Below are positions 18,205-27,680 of a stretch of DNA of 64,000 bases, piece by piece (position 1 is the first letter of the stretch; each line of letters begins with the position of its first letter). The stretch covers positions 2,790,001 to 2,854,000 of the forward strand of contig NZ_CP099399.1 in assembly GCF_024721175.1 (NCBI RefSeq), read 5' to 3'. Origin of the DNA: Rhizobium sp. Pop5 (GTDB taxonomy: Bacteria; Pseudomonadota; Alphaproteobacteria; Rhizobiales; Rhizobiaceae). The notes under the pieces were generated by a model. That model was given only the letters and a program-made list of their open reading frames with translations, had not been told where the DNA came from and did not search any database. Position numbers and translations under genes: made by a program.

Positions 18205-19050
18205 TTGAATTGGATCACCGACTTTAAAATTCCCATCGGCTCGTGGGCCAAATCCTTCGTGGACTGGCTGACATCGAACGGCGAGTGGTTCTTCAACCAG
18301 CTCGCTTTCCTGCTGTCGCATGTCATCGACGGCCTGCTCTTCGTGTTGCAGAAGCCTCACCCGCTGATCGTCATCGCCGTCGTCGCGGCGCTCGCCTTCT
18401 GGCTGCGCCGGTCGATCGCCATCACCCTCTTCACCTTTCTCGGGCTGCTGCTCATCATGAACCAGGGCTACTGGAAGGAAACGACGGAGACGCTTGCCCT
18501 CGTGCTCGCCTCCACCTTCGTCAGCATGGTGATCGGCATTCCTCTCGGCATCGCGGCCGCCCGCCGCGCCTGGGTCTATGCGGCCATGCGCCCGGTGCTC
18601 GATCTCATGCAGACGATCCCGACATTCGTCTACCTGATCCCGGCCCTCATCCTCTTCGGTCTCGGCATGGTGCCGGGCCTGATCGCGACCGTCATCTTCG
18701 CGATCCCCGCACCGATCCGGCTGACGCGCCTCGGCATCATCTCGACGCCGCCTTCGCTCGTCGAAGCCGCCGTCGCCTTCGGGGCAAGGCCGATGCAGGT
18801 GCTGCGCAAGGTCGAGCTTCCTTTCGCCACGCCGCAGATCATGGCGGGCCTCACCCAGACCATCATGCTGTCGCTGTCGATGGTCGTCATCGCCGCCCTC
18901 GTCGGCGCCGATGGTCTCGGCGTGCCCGTGGTGCGCGCGTTGAACACCGTCAATGTCGCGAAAGGCTTTGAAGCCGGTCTCTGCATCGTCATCCTGGCGA
19001 TCATTCTCGACCGCATGTTCCGCACGGCGGGTGAAGGAGACGGCGCATGA
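18205..19050 (+). CDS. choW: Choline ABC transporter, permease
   Basis: 281 residues from a TTG start. Five to six membrane segments; the BPD permease EAA-type loop is near LVEAAVAFGARPMQVLRKVELP (about 191-212). It is the ProW/OpuAB-like partner of ChoX. Its last four bases (ATGA) overlap the start of choV, indicating coupled translation. No strong Shine-Dalgarno precedes the TTG, consistent with lower expression than choX. Confidence 0.93.
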   Translation: MNWITDFKIPIGSWAKSFVDWLTSNGEWFFNQLAFLLSHVIDGLLFVLQKPHPLIVIAVVAALAFWLRRSIAITLFTFLGLLLIMNQGYWKETTETLALVLASTFVSMVIGIPLGIAAARRAWVYAAMRPVLDLMQTIPTFVYLIPALILFGLGMVPGLIATVIFAIPAPIRLTRLGIISTPPSLVEAAVAFGARPMQVLRKVELPFATPQIMAGLTQTIMLSLSMVVIAALVGADGLGVPVVRALNTVNVAKGFEAGLCIVILAIILDRMFRTAGEGDGA

Positions 19051-20099
19051 CCGCGGTAAGCTTCAAGGATGTCAGCATCATCTTCGGCGATCGGCCAGAG
19101 ACAGCCCTTGCCATGGTCGACCAGGGCAAAACACGCGACGAAATCGGCGCCGCCACCGGCCTGGTGCTCGGCGTCGCCAACGCCTCGCTGACGATCGAGG
19201 AAGGCGAGATCCTGGTACTGATGGGCCTTTCCGGCTCGGGCAAGTCGACCCTTCTGCGCGCCGTCAACGGGCTTGCTCCCGTGGTGCGCGGTGATGTCTC
19301 GGTTTCCACGACGACCGGTTCCGTCAATCCCTACAAGTGCAGTTCCAGGGCGCTGCGCGACCTGCGCACCCACACCGTTTCGATGGTGTTCCAGCAGTTC
19401 GCTCTCCTGCCCTGGCGCACTGTCGCCGAGAATGTCGGCTTCGGCCTCGAGCTGGCCGGCATGCCGGAGGCCGAGCGCAAGGTCCGCGTCGGCGAACAGC
19501 TCGAACTCGTCAACCTGACGAAATGGGCGGGCCGCAAGGTCAACGAACTGTCAGGCGGCATGCAGCAGCGTGTCGGCCTTGCCCGCGCCTTTGCGACAGG
19601 CGCCCCGATCCTGCTCATGGACGAGCCTTTCTCCGCGCTCGATCCGCTGATCCGCACCCGTCTGCAGGACGAACTCCTGGAGTTCCAGCGGCGGCTGAAG
19701 AAGACCATTCTCTTCGTCAGTCACGATCTCGACGAAGCCTTCCGTATCGGCAACCGTATCGCCATCATGGAAGGGGGCCGCATCATCCAGTGCGGAACGC
19801 CGCATGACATCGTCAAGAATCCCGCCGATCAGTATGTCGCCGATTTCGTGCAGCACCTCAATCCGATCAACATGCTGACCGCAGCCGACGTCATGCAGCC
19901 CGGCCTCGGCCAGACCGCCGCCGGCATGAGCGTCAGCGCCACAGCCCGCGCCGCAACCCCGCTTATCGATATCCTCGACGTGCTCGCCCGCCAGCCGGGC
20001 AGCATCGGCATCGTCGAAAACGGCTCGGTCGTCGGCACGATCACGGCGCAGGACATCATCGCCGGCCTGACCCGCCATCGCCGAAAGGAGGATGCTTGA
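19047..20099 (+). CDS. choV: Choline ABC transporter, ATP-binding protein
   Basis: 350 residues. Walker A GLSGSGKST is at about 59-67, signature LSGGMQQR at about 169-176, and Walker B LLMDEPFSALD at about 190-200. The C-terminal extension (about 285-345) carries a CBS-like tail as in ProV/OpuAA proteins. It energises ChoXWV uptake. A HugZ-like gene follows immediately on the same strand and is probably part of the transcript. Confidence 0.94.
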   Translation: MTAVSFKDVSIIFGDRPETALAMVDQGKTRDEIGAATGLVLGVANASLTIEEGEILVLMGLSGSGKSTLLRAVNGLAPVVRGDVSVSTTTGSVNPYKCSSRALRDLRTHTVSMVFQQFALLPWRTVAENVGFGLELAGMPEAERKVRVGEQLELVNLTKWAGRKVNELSGGMQQRVGLARAFATGAPILLMDEPFSALDPLIRTRLQDELLEFQRRLKKTILFVSHDLDEAFRIGNRIAIMEGGRIIQCGTPHDIVKNPADQYVADFVQHLNPINMLTAADVMQPGLGQTAAGMSVSATARAATPLIDILDVLARQPGSIGIVENGSVVGTITAQDIIAGLTRHRRKEDA

Positions 20100-20130
20100 T
20101 GTTTTCAATCCGCTTTGCCACAAAGCGGAT

Positions 20131-20880
20131 ATGAAAGATCAGCCTTCCCCCTTACGCGAAACCGACGACGAGGCCCGAAAACTCGCCCGCGTACTTCTGC
20201 GTTCAGCAAGGTACGCGGCGATTGCCGTTATCGACCCCGAGACCGGCTTTCCCTTTGCAAGCCGCGTCCTGCTCGCCACGGATATCGACGGCGCGCCCGT
20301 CATTCTCGTTTCCAGGCTGTCGGCCCACACGAAGGCGCTTGCGAAAGATCCGCGCGCATCGTTGCTCACCGGTGAGCCCGGCAAGGGCGATCCCCTCGCT
20401 CATCCCCGCCTGACGACCCAATGCATGGCGGAGCCGGTAGAGCGCGGCAGCGCGGTCCACGAGCGCATCCGCAGGCGTTTTCTCGATCGCCACGTCAAGG
20501 CAAAGCTCTATATCGACTTTCCCGATTTCCTTTTCTTTTGTCTCAAACCCGTACAGGCCAGCCTCAACGGCGGCTTCGGCCGCGCCTACCTGCTCGAAGG
20601 CGACGATCTCATCATCCCGTCGCCGGCAAATGAGGAGGTTGCCGCAAAAGCTGACGAGACAGTGCAAGATTTAGTAGGACGCCACCCCGATATAGCCGAA
20701 GCCCTCGCAGCGCGGCTGAAGGCGCCGGAATCGGGTTCCTGGCGCATCTGCGGTATCGATCCCGCGGGCTTTGATATCATTTCCGGTGATTTTTTGCTGC
20801 GATACGAATTCGAAACCCTCGCTGTGGATTCCGATCACATTTGTTCAAACATATCTAAAATAGCATACTCGATACCTTAA
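20131..20880 (+). CDS. HugZ-like / pyridoxamine-5'-phosphate oxidase-fold protein
   Basis: 249 residues. The N-terminal half is an FMN-binding split barrel (SARYAAIAVIDPETGFPFAS, then DGAPVILVSRLSAHTKAL and RASLLTG), the C-terminal half a DUF2470-like domain (WRICGIDPAGFDII). Related proteins include HugZ/HutZ haem-iron utilisation proteins. An in-frame ATG at 20092 would overlap choV but has AGGAGG touching it, so 20131 is preferred. Function is uncertain: haem-related or general flavoprotein. Its place behind choXWV suggests co-expression with choline uptake. Confidence 0.75.
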   Translation: MKDQPSPLRETDDEARKLARVLLRSARYAAIAVIDPETGFPFASRVLLATDIDGAPVILVSRLSAHTKALAKDPRASLLTGEPGKGDPLAHPRLTTQCMAEPVERGSAVHERIRRRFLDRHVKAKLYIDFPDFLFFCLKPVQASLNGGFGRAYLLEGDDLIIPSPANEEVAAKADETVQDLVGRHPDIAEALAARLKAPESGSWRICGIDPAGFDIISGDFLLRYEFETLAVDSDHICSNISKIAYSIP

Positions 20881-20995
20881 ATTTAGGTATATACAATCTT
20901 CGAGCCTAATTGCTAATTTTTGCCGCCCAGTCGAAACCGGCTGGCGGCCTGTGCCAACACGGATGATGTACGTTTCGCATTAGGAAGATAACAAT

Positions 20996-21313
20996 ATGGA
21001 AACCTCTGATTTGGCCGACCACACGAACGTGGCGGCAGCTTTATTGTCGGCCATGGCCAACCCGAAGAGATTGCTGATCTTGTGCAGCCTCGTGAAAGGC
21101 GAAGTCGCCGTCGGCGTGCTCGCGACACAGGTTGGCCTCAGCCAGTCGGCTCTCTCCCAGCACCTGTCGAAATTGCGTGCTCAAAAGCTCGTCAAAACCC
21201 GCCGGGATGCGCAGACCATCTATTATTCCAGCAGCTCCGAGCCGGTCATGAAGATCCTGGCGACGCTGGAGGACATCTATCTGACAAAAAGCAGGAGCAG
21301 ATCCGCAGCCTGA
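20996..21313 (+). CDS. nolR: ArsR-family regulator, NolR type
   Basis: 105 residues, a single winged helix. The core (AMANPKRLLIL, VGLSQSALSQHLSKLRAQ, RRDAQTIYYSSSS) strongly resembles NolR, the dimeric repressor of nodulation and other genes in Sinorhizobium and Rhizobium. No metal-binding ArsR Cys motif (ELCVC) is present, as in NolR. The flanking N- and C-terminal tails are shorter than I recall for S. meliloti NolR, so a paralogue is possible. It has its own AT-rich upstream region (20881-20995) and ends at a strong terminator. Confidence 0.72.
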   Translation: METSDLADHTNVAAALLSAMANPKRLLILCSLVKGEVAVGVLATQVGLSQSALSQHLSKLRAQKLVKTRRDAQTIYYSSSSEPVMKILATLEDIYLTKSRSRSAA

Positions 21314-21405
21314 TGATAGCGCTGACATGAACGTCGGCCGATGTTGTGCCGGAAGGGGATGTTCCCGGAGGCGCGACAACGATATTTCAGCACCAGAACC
21401 TTAAT

Positions 21406-21447
21406 GGCACGACCGGCAGATTTCGCAATCTGCCGGTCGTGCCTTTT
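21406..21447. terminator. Bidirectional terminator
   Basis: A perfect 17-bp stem (21406-21422 with 21427-21443), TCGC loop and TTTT on the plus strand. The minus strand lacks an equal U-run (CATTAAGG) but the stem can still act. It separates the nolR-type gene from the convergent phoX-type gene. Confidence 0.85.
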
Positions 21448-21461
21448 AAAGCATGTCGCAT

Positions 21462-23435
21462 TTAACTGCCGACAACACCGTTGTTGGCGCGGCTCAGCAC
21501 CACCAGCGATGGGCGGGCGGGAATGCCGGGCTTGAAATCGGGCCAGTTGGTGCCGGCATCCTCCATCGAGGTCGCATCCTCGTTGTCGGCCATTCTGAGT
21601 TCACCCGGATGCTGGATCGAGAGGAAGACGCTGCTGCCGTCCGAGGTGAAGGTCGGCGAACAGGTTTCCGAGCCGACGGGCGCGATATAGAACAGCTTCG
21701 GCAGCGCCCGGCCCGGGCCCTCGGTATCCATCACATAGACGGAATCGGCGATGCCTTCCGGCGGCGGCCCATCGGTCGTGACCCAGAGGCGGCCGGCCGG
21801 ATCGACGGCGAGATTGTCGGGGTCAGTGAACCAGCCGGCGGAGGTCGTGGCCGGATGGAACATCGCCTGGTCCTCAGGTTTGGCAGGATCGCCGCAGAGA
21901 ATGAAGACGTCCCACTTGAAGCTCGCAGCCGCATAGTCCGGCTTTTCAGGGCCGCCGGGTGCGGCAAGCTCCAGCAGATGACCATGCGGATTGGGGCCGC
22001 ACGGATTGGCGATATTGACCGCCTCCTTCTTGTCGCCGCCCTCGCCCTTCGGCAAGCGATCCTCATTCTCCGTCATGGCGACATAAAGTTTGCCGGTGCC
22101 GAGATGCGGGATGAAGCCTTCCGGCCCGTCCATCGGTGTGGCGCCGACGAGGTCGGCTGCGGCGCGCGTCGCCAGCACGACATCGGCCTGGCTCTTGAAG
22201 CCGGCTTCCGCCGTCAGCGGCCCCTCGCCCGCAACGAGCGGGATCCAGGCCATCGTGCCGTCGCTTTCGAACTTGGCGACAGCAAGCGTGCCATGGTCGA
22301 GCAGGTCCTTGTTGGCGGCGCGATCATTCGGGTTCCAGGGATCGCGGGTGACGAAGCGATAGATATATTCGAAATCGTCGTCATCGCCCATGAAGACCAC
22401 CACGCGGCCGTCGGGGGCGACGCAGCACTGCGCGCCCTCATGCGTCATGCGGCCGAGCGAGGTGCGCTTGACCGGCCTTGCCGTCGGATCGAACGGATCG
22501 ATCTCGACCACCCAGTCGAAACGCATCCATTCGTTCGGCTCTTCCTCGAACTTGAAGCGCGGCTCGACGCGGCTCACGGCGTAGATATCGTTCTCATCCT
22601 CATCCCAACCCTGACGCTCGACCAGTTCCTGGTTTGCCAGCGTCTTGTAGTCGCCGGCGAAGGCATCCATCGCGCCTTCCTCGCCCGAGAGCATCGTGCC
22701 CCAGGGGGTGATGCCGCCATTGCAGTTCGAGACCGTGCCGAACACGACCGTTCCGCTCGGATCGGCCTTGGTCTTCAGGCGGTCGTCGCCCGCGGCCGGA
22801 CCCGAGATGCCGATCTCCGTGCTCATATGGATGCGGCGATTGTATTTGCCGTCCTTGACGATCGCCCATTGGCCGTCCGTCTTTCTCACTTCGAAGATCG
22901 AGACGCCGAGAGCGGCCATGACGGCGCGGATCTGATTGTCCGAGAGCTTCTCGCGATAGTCCTCCTTCGTCAGCCCGGCAAACATCAGGAAGGGCGTCGC
23001 ATATTCATGGCTGACGACCATCAGCCCATGATCGGAGCTCTTCTCGCCCCAGGGCAGCGGCAGGAACTGCGTGAAGTCGTTGTTGTAGCCGAACTGCCGC
23101 TCAGCGGCCTTGCCATCAAGCGTTGCGATGTCGAATTCCGGGCTGTCGGGAAAAAGCGCGTCACCCCAACGCGCCAGAATCTGGCGCTCATATCCGTCCG
23201 GCCAGTGGTCGGCGGTATCGCGGACACGCTTGAGTTCGGGAAATGTCAGGCTGGATACAGCAGCCTCCGCGCGCGATGCTCCGAGCGCTGGCGCAAAGGC
23301 CGCAACACCCATTGCGGCGAGGAAACCCTTGAGAACGCTGCGGCGGCGAACGCCCTCTTCGAGGATGGCGCCATAGCTCGGCGCGAATGCGCGGCGCCGG
23401 GTGGGCCGCGCTCTTGTCTTCTGACGGTCAGACAT
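21462..23435 (-). CDS. PhoX family phosphatase (DUF839), Tat-exported
   Basis: 657 residues. A twin-arginine signal (RRRSVLKGFLAAMG, about 30-43) precedes the mature domain, so the folded enzyme is exported with its metals. The body has the DUF839/PhoX signatures, including the CNGGITPWGTMLSGEE segment. PhoX enzymes are calcium/iron alkaline phosphatases acting on phosphate esters in the periplasm; some DUF839 members have no proven activity. No pho box is obvious upstream (23436-23500). It stands alone. Confidence 0.85.
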   Translation of the reverse strand: MSDRQKTRARPTRRRAFAPSYGAILEEGVRRRSVLKGFLAAMGVAAFAPALGASRAEAAVSSLTFPELKRVRDTADHWPDGYERQILARWGDALFPDSPEFDIATLDGKAAERQFGYNNDFTQFLPLPWGEKSSDHGLMVVSHEYATPFLMFAGLTKEDYREKLSDNQIRAVMAALGVSIFEVRKTDGQWAIVKDGKYNRRIHMSTEIGISGPAAGDDRLKTKADPSGTVVFGTVSNCNGGITPWGTMLSGEEGAMDAFAGDYKTLANQELVERQGWDEDENDIYAVSRVEPRFKFEEEPNEWMRFDWVVEIDPFDPTARPVKRTSLGRMTHEGAQCCVAPDGRVVVFMGDDDDFEYIYRFVTRDPWNPNDRAANKDLLDHGTLAVAKFESDGTMAWIPLVAGEGPLTAEAGFKSQADVVLATRAAADLVGATPMDGPEGFIPHLGTGKLYVAMTENEDRLPKGEGGDKKEAVNIANPCGPNPHGHLLELAAPGGPEKPDYAAASFKWDVFILCGDPAKPEDQAMFHPATTSAGWFTDPDNLAVDPAGRLWVTTDGPPPEGIADSVYVMDTEGPGRALPKLFYIAPVGSETCSPTFTSDGSSVFLSIQHPGELRMADNEDATSMEDAGTNWPDFKPGIPARPSLVVLSRANNGVVGS

Positions 23436-23683
23436 GAGGATCTCCGGTCGAAATATCGTTTGATTTCAGTGAATTAATCAAAATGCCATCGCGCCCGCGG
23501 GCCATCGCCTTTTCTAGCAAGCGGAGGCGAAGGAATGATGACGGCCGCCTGCGGCAGCGCGCCGACGAAGCGGCTTTCGAGACTTTCCCGTTGACGCCTC
23601 GGGAAGCGCTGATAATTTGACCGGGCAGTAAAAATTTGGGCGTAAAGCCCCGGGAACGGGCCGTCAGCGGCCAGGAGAACAGC

Positions 23684-25009
23684 ATGTCCAACCGCCTCAA
23701 TACACCGAACGATCTTCGCGCCTTCTGGATGCCGTTTACGGCAAACCGTCAGTTCAAGAAGGAGCCGCGTTTGTTCGTCGGCGCCAAGGACATGTATTAC
23801 ACCACCCATGACGGTCGCCAGGTGCTGGACGGCACGGCGGGCCTCTGGTGCGTCAATGCCGGCCACTGCCGCCCGAAAATCACCGAGGCGATCCGCGAGC
23901 AGGCCGGTGAACTCGACTACGCGCCGGCTTTCCAGCTCGGCCATCCCAAGGCCTTCGAACTGGCGAACCGCCTGGTCGACATCGCGCCGGAAGGCATGAA
24001 CCACGTTCTCTACACCAATTCCGGCTCCGAATCCGTGGAGACGGCGCTCAAGGTGGCGCTCGCCTATCATCGCGTGAAGGGCAATGGTTCACGCTTCCGC
24101 CTGATCGGCCGCGAGCGCGGCTATCATGGCGTCAATTTTGGCGGCATCTCCGTCGGCGGCATCGTCTCCAACCGCAAGATGTTCGGCACGCTTCTAACCG
24201 GCGTTGATCACATGCCGCACACCCACCTGCCCGGCAAAAACAAGTTCACGCGCGGCGAGCCCGAGCATGGCGGAGATATCGCGACCGAACTCGAGCGCAT
24301 CGTCACGCTGCATGACGCCTCCACCATCGCCGCCGTCATCGTTGAGCCGGTGGCCGGCTCCACCGGCGTCCTGATCCCGCCGAAGGGCTACCTGCAGAAG
24401 CTGCGCGAAATCTGCACCAAGCACGGCATCCTTCTGATCTTCGACGAGGTCATCACCGGTTTCGGCCGCTTGGGCGCTCCCTTCGCCGCGCAATATTACG
24501 ACGTCAAGCCCGACATGATCACCACCGCTAAGGGCCTGACCAACGGCGTCATCCCGATGGGCGCCGTTTTCGTCACCTCCGAGATCCATGATGCCTTCAT
24601 GAGCGGTCCGGAGCACATGATCGAGTTCTTCCACGGCTACACCTATTCCGGCAACCCGATCGCTTCCGCAGCCGCCCTCGCCACGCTCGACACCTACAAG
24701 GAAGAGGGCCTGCTCACCCGCGCGGCCGAGCTTTCCGACTACTGGGCCGATGCACTGCACTCCCTGAAGGATTGCCCCAATGTCATCGACATCAGAAATA
24801 CCGGCCTGATCGGCGCGATCGAGCTCGACCCGATTGCCGGCGAACCGACAAAGCGCGCCTTCACGGCCTTCTTGAAAGCCTATGAAAGCGGCCTGTTGAT
24901 CCGCACCACCGGCGATATCATCGCGCTGTCCCCGCCGCTGATCATCGAGAAGCACCATATCGATGAACTCTTCGGCAAGCTGCGCACCATCCTGCAGAAC
25001 AACATCTGA
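23684..25009 (+). CDS. Omega-amino acid:pyruvate aminotransferase (class III)
   Basis: 441 residues. PLP-dependent fold-type I class III aminotransferase. FDEVITGFGRLG is at about 255-266 and the Schiff-base Lys in TTAKGLTNG at about 285. N-terminal FWMPFTANRQFK and the overall length fit beta-alanine/omega-amino-acid:pyruvate transaminases. AGGAGA precedes the chosen ATG. It probably degrades beta-alanine or related omega-amines to the semialdehyde plus alanine. It stands alone with a terminator after it. Confidence 0.9.
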   Translation: MSNRLNTPNDLRAFWMPFTANRQFKKEPRLFVGAKDMYYTTHDGRQVLDGTAGLWCVNAGHCRPKITEAIREQAGELDYAPAFQLGHPKAFELANRLVDIAPEGMNHVLYTNSGSESVETALKVALAYHRVKGNGSRFRLIGRERGYHGVNFGGISVGGIVSNRKMFGTLLTGVDHMPHTHLPGKNKFTRGEPEHGGDIATELERIVTLHDASTIAAVIVEPVAGSTGVLIPPKGYLQKLREICTKHGILLIFDEVITGFGRLGAPFAAQYYDVKPDMITTAKGLTNGVIPMGAVFVTSEIHDAFMSGPEHMIEFFHGYTYSGNPIASAAALATLDTYKEEGLLTRAAELSDYWADALHSLKDCPNVIDIRNTGLIGAIELDPIAGEPTKRAFTAFLKAYESGLLIRTTGDIIALSPPLIIEKHHIDELFGKLRTILQNNI

Positions 25010-25037
25010 AGACGTCCTGAAGGCGTCCGGCATCGAT

Positions 25038-25067
25038 AGCCCGCGGAGAACATTCTTCGCGGGCTTT
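25038..25067 (+). terminator. Terminator after the aminotransferase
   Basis: AGCCCGCG and CGCGGGCT form a perfect 8-bp stem around a 12-base loop, followed by TT and a pyrimidine-rich CGTTTCC. Confidence 0.75.
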
Positions 25068-25089
25068 CGTTTCCGCAATCGACGAAAAT

Positions 25090-26004
25090 TCAAGTCACCG
25101 AGGCGATGGAAAGGCAGAGGGCGAATCTCTTCAGGAGCCGTCGATCGAAATGTCCCTCCACGCCCAGCATCCATTTCAGCGCATCGCTCGCGCTCCATGG
25201 CGCCTTGTATGGCCGCACGGAGGTGAGCGCGTCATAGACATCGCAGATCGCCGCAATACGTGCGTGCAGGCTCACCGCCCTGCCCGACAAGCGGTTCGGA
25301 TAACCCTTTCCGTCGATGCGCTCATGGTGATTGAGGCAGACGTCGAGAATGATCTCCGACATGCCCTCCTGCCGCGACAGGATTTCGTGCCCCTTCTCCG
25401 GATGCCCCCGGAGCAGGTTGATCTCATCTTCGTCCAGGCGCCCTTCCTTGGTGAGCACTTCAAGCGGAATGTCGAGCTTGCCGACGTCGTGCAGCAATCC
25501 GGCGGTGCCGAGCACCTGAACCGTGTGCTCGTCGAAAGCGAGATGGCGGCTGAAAAGGATCATCAGCGCGCTCACCGAAATGGAATGCAGGAAGGTCACT
25601 TCGTCCTTTGATTTCAGGCGTGTGACGCTCATGAAGACGGAAGGATTCTGATCCAGCGACTTGGAGACGGAGGAAATCACGGGCGCAACGTGATCGACGG
25701 TCATACCATCGCCAATCCGCAGCTTGCCGAAAACCTCCTCCAACACCTGCACGGATTTCTGAATGGTCTCGCGCGCTGCCCTGACGTCGATCTCGATGTC
25801 ACGGCCCGGCAGGCCGTTGGTATCGAAACCCCTGCTCGTATTGATGACGACGGTGGCGGTGCCGCATTTGCGGATTTTCGCGGCATCGATCTCGCGTTGC
25901 AGGGAAAATCTACGCTTGGATAAAAGGGGATCCTGCCAAAGGCCTTCGATGACCTCAACAAACATTCCGATACGCACCTGGCTGGCGTCGATACGCTTGA
26001 GCAT
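25090..26004 (-). CDS. HD-GYP domain protein with DUF3391 N-terminus, shortened
   Basis: 304 residues. The N-terminal DUF3391 part is about 1-125; the HD-GYP domain follows with HDVGK (about 171-175), NHHERIDGKGYP (about 226-237, carrying the GYP motif) and DVYDALTS (about 254-261). HD-GYP proteins hydrolyse cyclic-di-GMP, and the visible metal residues look intact. The reading frame ends at KRFALCLSIASVT, where homologues I know usually continue with a YPVG-type tail of many residues, so the 3' end looks lost. It is divergent from the Liv-type gene across an AT-rich region. Confidence 0.8.
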   Translation of the reverse strand: MLKRIDASQVRIGMFVEVIEGLWQDPLLSKRRFSLQREIDAAKIRKCGTATVVINTSRGFDTNGLPGRDIEIDVRAARETIQKSVQVLEEVFGKLRIGDGMTVDHVAPVISSVSKSLDQNPSVFMSVTRLKSKDEVTFLHSISVSALMILFSRHLAFDEHTVQVLGTAGLLHDVGKLDIPLEVLTKEGRLDEDEINLLRGHPEKGHEILSRQEGMSEIILDVCLNHHERIDGKGYPNRLSGRAVSLHARIAAICDVYDALTSVRPYKAPWSASDALKWMLGVEGHFDRRLLKRFALCLSIASVT

Positions 26005-26461
26005 CCAGAACTCTATTTCCTGATATGTCTATGTAATCTTTGTATAGTTCTTTTTCATTTCACTCATTTGGGTATCGAATGCTTCTACTACACGCAGCCA
26101 AATTAACGGTTAATGGGAACGATAAAGTCGCCTGCAAGAACGAAGGCTCGACCTCGACAAAAGTTTACGGCCTCGCGCCCGGCTTGAAAAAGCGACGGAA
26201 ACGCAAGAAAACTGACCAATTCGAGCGCATTTTCAGCCAAATCGACCTGATTTTCAGTCCGTTTTGTTATGAACTTGCGAAATCCCGCCAAAATTCCTAA
26301 AAATCTCCTCATGAGCCTCCCCGAGTCAAATATGGCCGGCGGCTCGCTGATCGCGCCGCTATCGATCGTCCTTGGCACGGCCCGGAGGCCGTTGAATGAT
26401 CGGGAAAGCCGGCGCGGCATCTCATCGTGGGTCGGAACGACCCCATCCAAGGAGACAGACA
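26005..26461. other. Divergent intergenic region, no gene seen
   Basis: 457 bases between the HD-GYP gene and the Liv-type binding protein gene. The part 26020-26130 is AT-rich and promoter-like; the rest has normal composition with no coding signal I trust and no tRNA or riboswitch fold that I recognise. Confidence 0.5.
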
Positions 26462-27565
26462 ATGACCCTCAAGACATTGACGGCGACCCTCATCGCGTCG
26501 CTCGCCTTTGCTCCGCTTGCCCATGCCGATATCACCATCGGCCTGATCGCACCGCTGACCGGCCCCGTCGCCGCCTATGGCGACCAGGTGAAGAACGGCG
26601 CCCAGACCGCCGTCGACGAGATCAATAAGAAGGGCGGCATTCTCGGCGAGAAGGTCGTCCTCGAACTGACCGACGATGCCGGCGAACCGAAGCAGGGCGT
26701 TTCCGCCGCCAACAAGGTCGTCGGCGACGGCATCCGTTTCGTCGTCGGCCCGGTCACGTCGGGCGTCGCGATCCCCGTTTCGGACGTACTGGCTGAAAAC
26801 GGCGTGCTGATGGTCACTCCGACGGCGACGGCCCCCGATCTCACCAAGCGCGGCCTTACCAACATACTGCGCACCTGCGGGCGCGACGACCAGCAGGCCG
26901 AAGTGGCCGCGAAATACGTGCTGAAGAATTTCAAGGACAAGCGCATCGCCATCGTCAACGACAAGGGCGCTTACGGCAAGGGCCTCGCCGATGCCTTCAA
27001 GGCGACGCTGAATGCCGGCGGCATCACCGAAGTCGTCAACGATGCGATCACACCCGGCGACAAGGATTTCAGCGCGCTCACCACCCGCATCAAGTCCGAG
27101 AAGGTCGACGTGGTCTATTTCGGCGGCTATCATCCGGAAGGCGGCCTCCTCGCCCGCCAGCTGCATGACCTCTCCGCCAACGCGATGATCATCGGCGGCG
27201 ACGGCCTCTCCAATACCGAATTCTGGGCAATCGGCACGGATGCGGCAGCAGGCACGCTGTTCACCAATGCTTCCGACGCCACCAAGAGCCCGGACTCCAA
27301 GACTGCCGCCGATGCGCTCACCGCCAAGAATATCCCGGCCGAAGCCTTTACTCTGAACGCCTATGCCGCCGTCGAAGTTCTGAAGGCCGGCATCGAGAAG
27401 GCCGGCAGCGCCGAGGATGCGGAAGCCGTCGCGGCCGCGCTAAAGGGCGGCATGGAAATCCCGACCGCCATCGGCAAGCTTACCTATGGCGAAACCGGCG
27501 ACCTCACCTCGCAGAGCTTCTCGCTCTACAAGTGGGAAGGCGGCAAGATCGTCGCCGCTGAGTAA
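26462..27565 (+). CDS. Branched-chain amino acid ABC transporter, binding protein (LivJ/LivK type)
   Basis: 367 residues with signal peptide about 1-21 (LAHAD), then a type I periplasmic binding fold ([20 protein letters not shown]). It matches Leu/Ile/Val-binding proteins. AAGGAG lies eight bases before the ATG; no family similarity lies upstream. No permease or ATPase genes adjoin, so it must feed a Liv system encoded elsewhere. The terminator at 27587-27612 ends the transcript. Confidence 0.9.
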   Translation: MTLKTLTATLIASLAFAPLAHADITIGLIAPLTGPVAAYGDQVKNGAQTAVDEINKKGGILGEKVVLELTDDAGEPKQGVSAANKVVGDGIRFVVGPVTSGVAIPVSDVLAENGVLMVTPTATAPDLTKRGLTNILRTCGRDDQQAEVAAKYVLKNFKDKRIAIVNDKGAYGKGLADAFKATLNAGGITEVVNDAITPGDKDFSALTTRIKSEKVDVVYFGGYHPEGGLLARQLHDLSANAMIIGGDGLSNTEFWAIGTDAAAGTLFTNASDATKSPDSKTAADALTAKNIPAEAFTLNAYAAVEVLKAGIEKAGSAEDAEAVAAALKGGMEIPTAIGKLTYGETGDLTSQSFSLYKWEGGKIVAAE

Positions 27566-27586
27566 GCTACGACGCAAAACAGTGAT

Positions 27587-27612
27587 CGGGCGCCGTAAGG
27601 CGCCCGGTTTCG
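27587..27612 (+). terminator. Terminator after the Liv-type gene
   Basis: CGGGCGCC and GGCGCCCG, a perfect 8-bp stem with GTAA loop, followed by GTTTCGTTT. Confidence 0.8.
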
Positions 27613-27680
27613 TTTGTGGGCATCGCATGTCGCCTGAGATCGGCTATAACGTCGGAATCGGTTGCAATGTGAGCGAAGCC

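Noticed and set aside
21453..23477. 674-codon plus-strand open frame
   Set aside because: Antisense to the PhoX-type gene, whose Tat signal and DUF839 motifs are clear.
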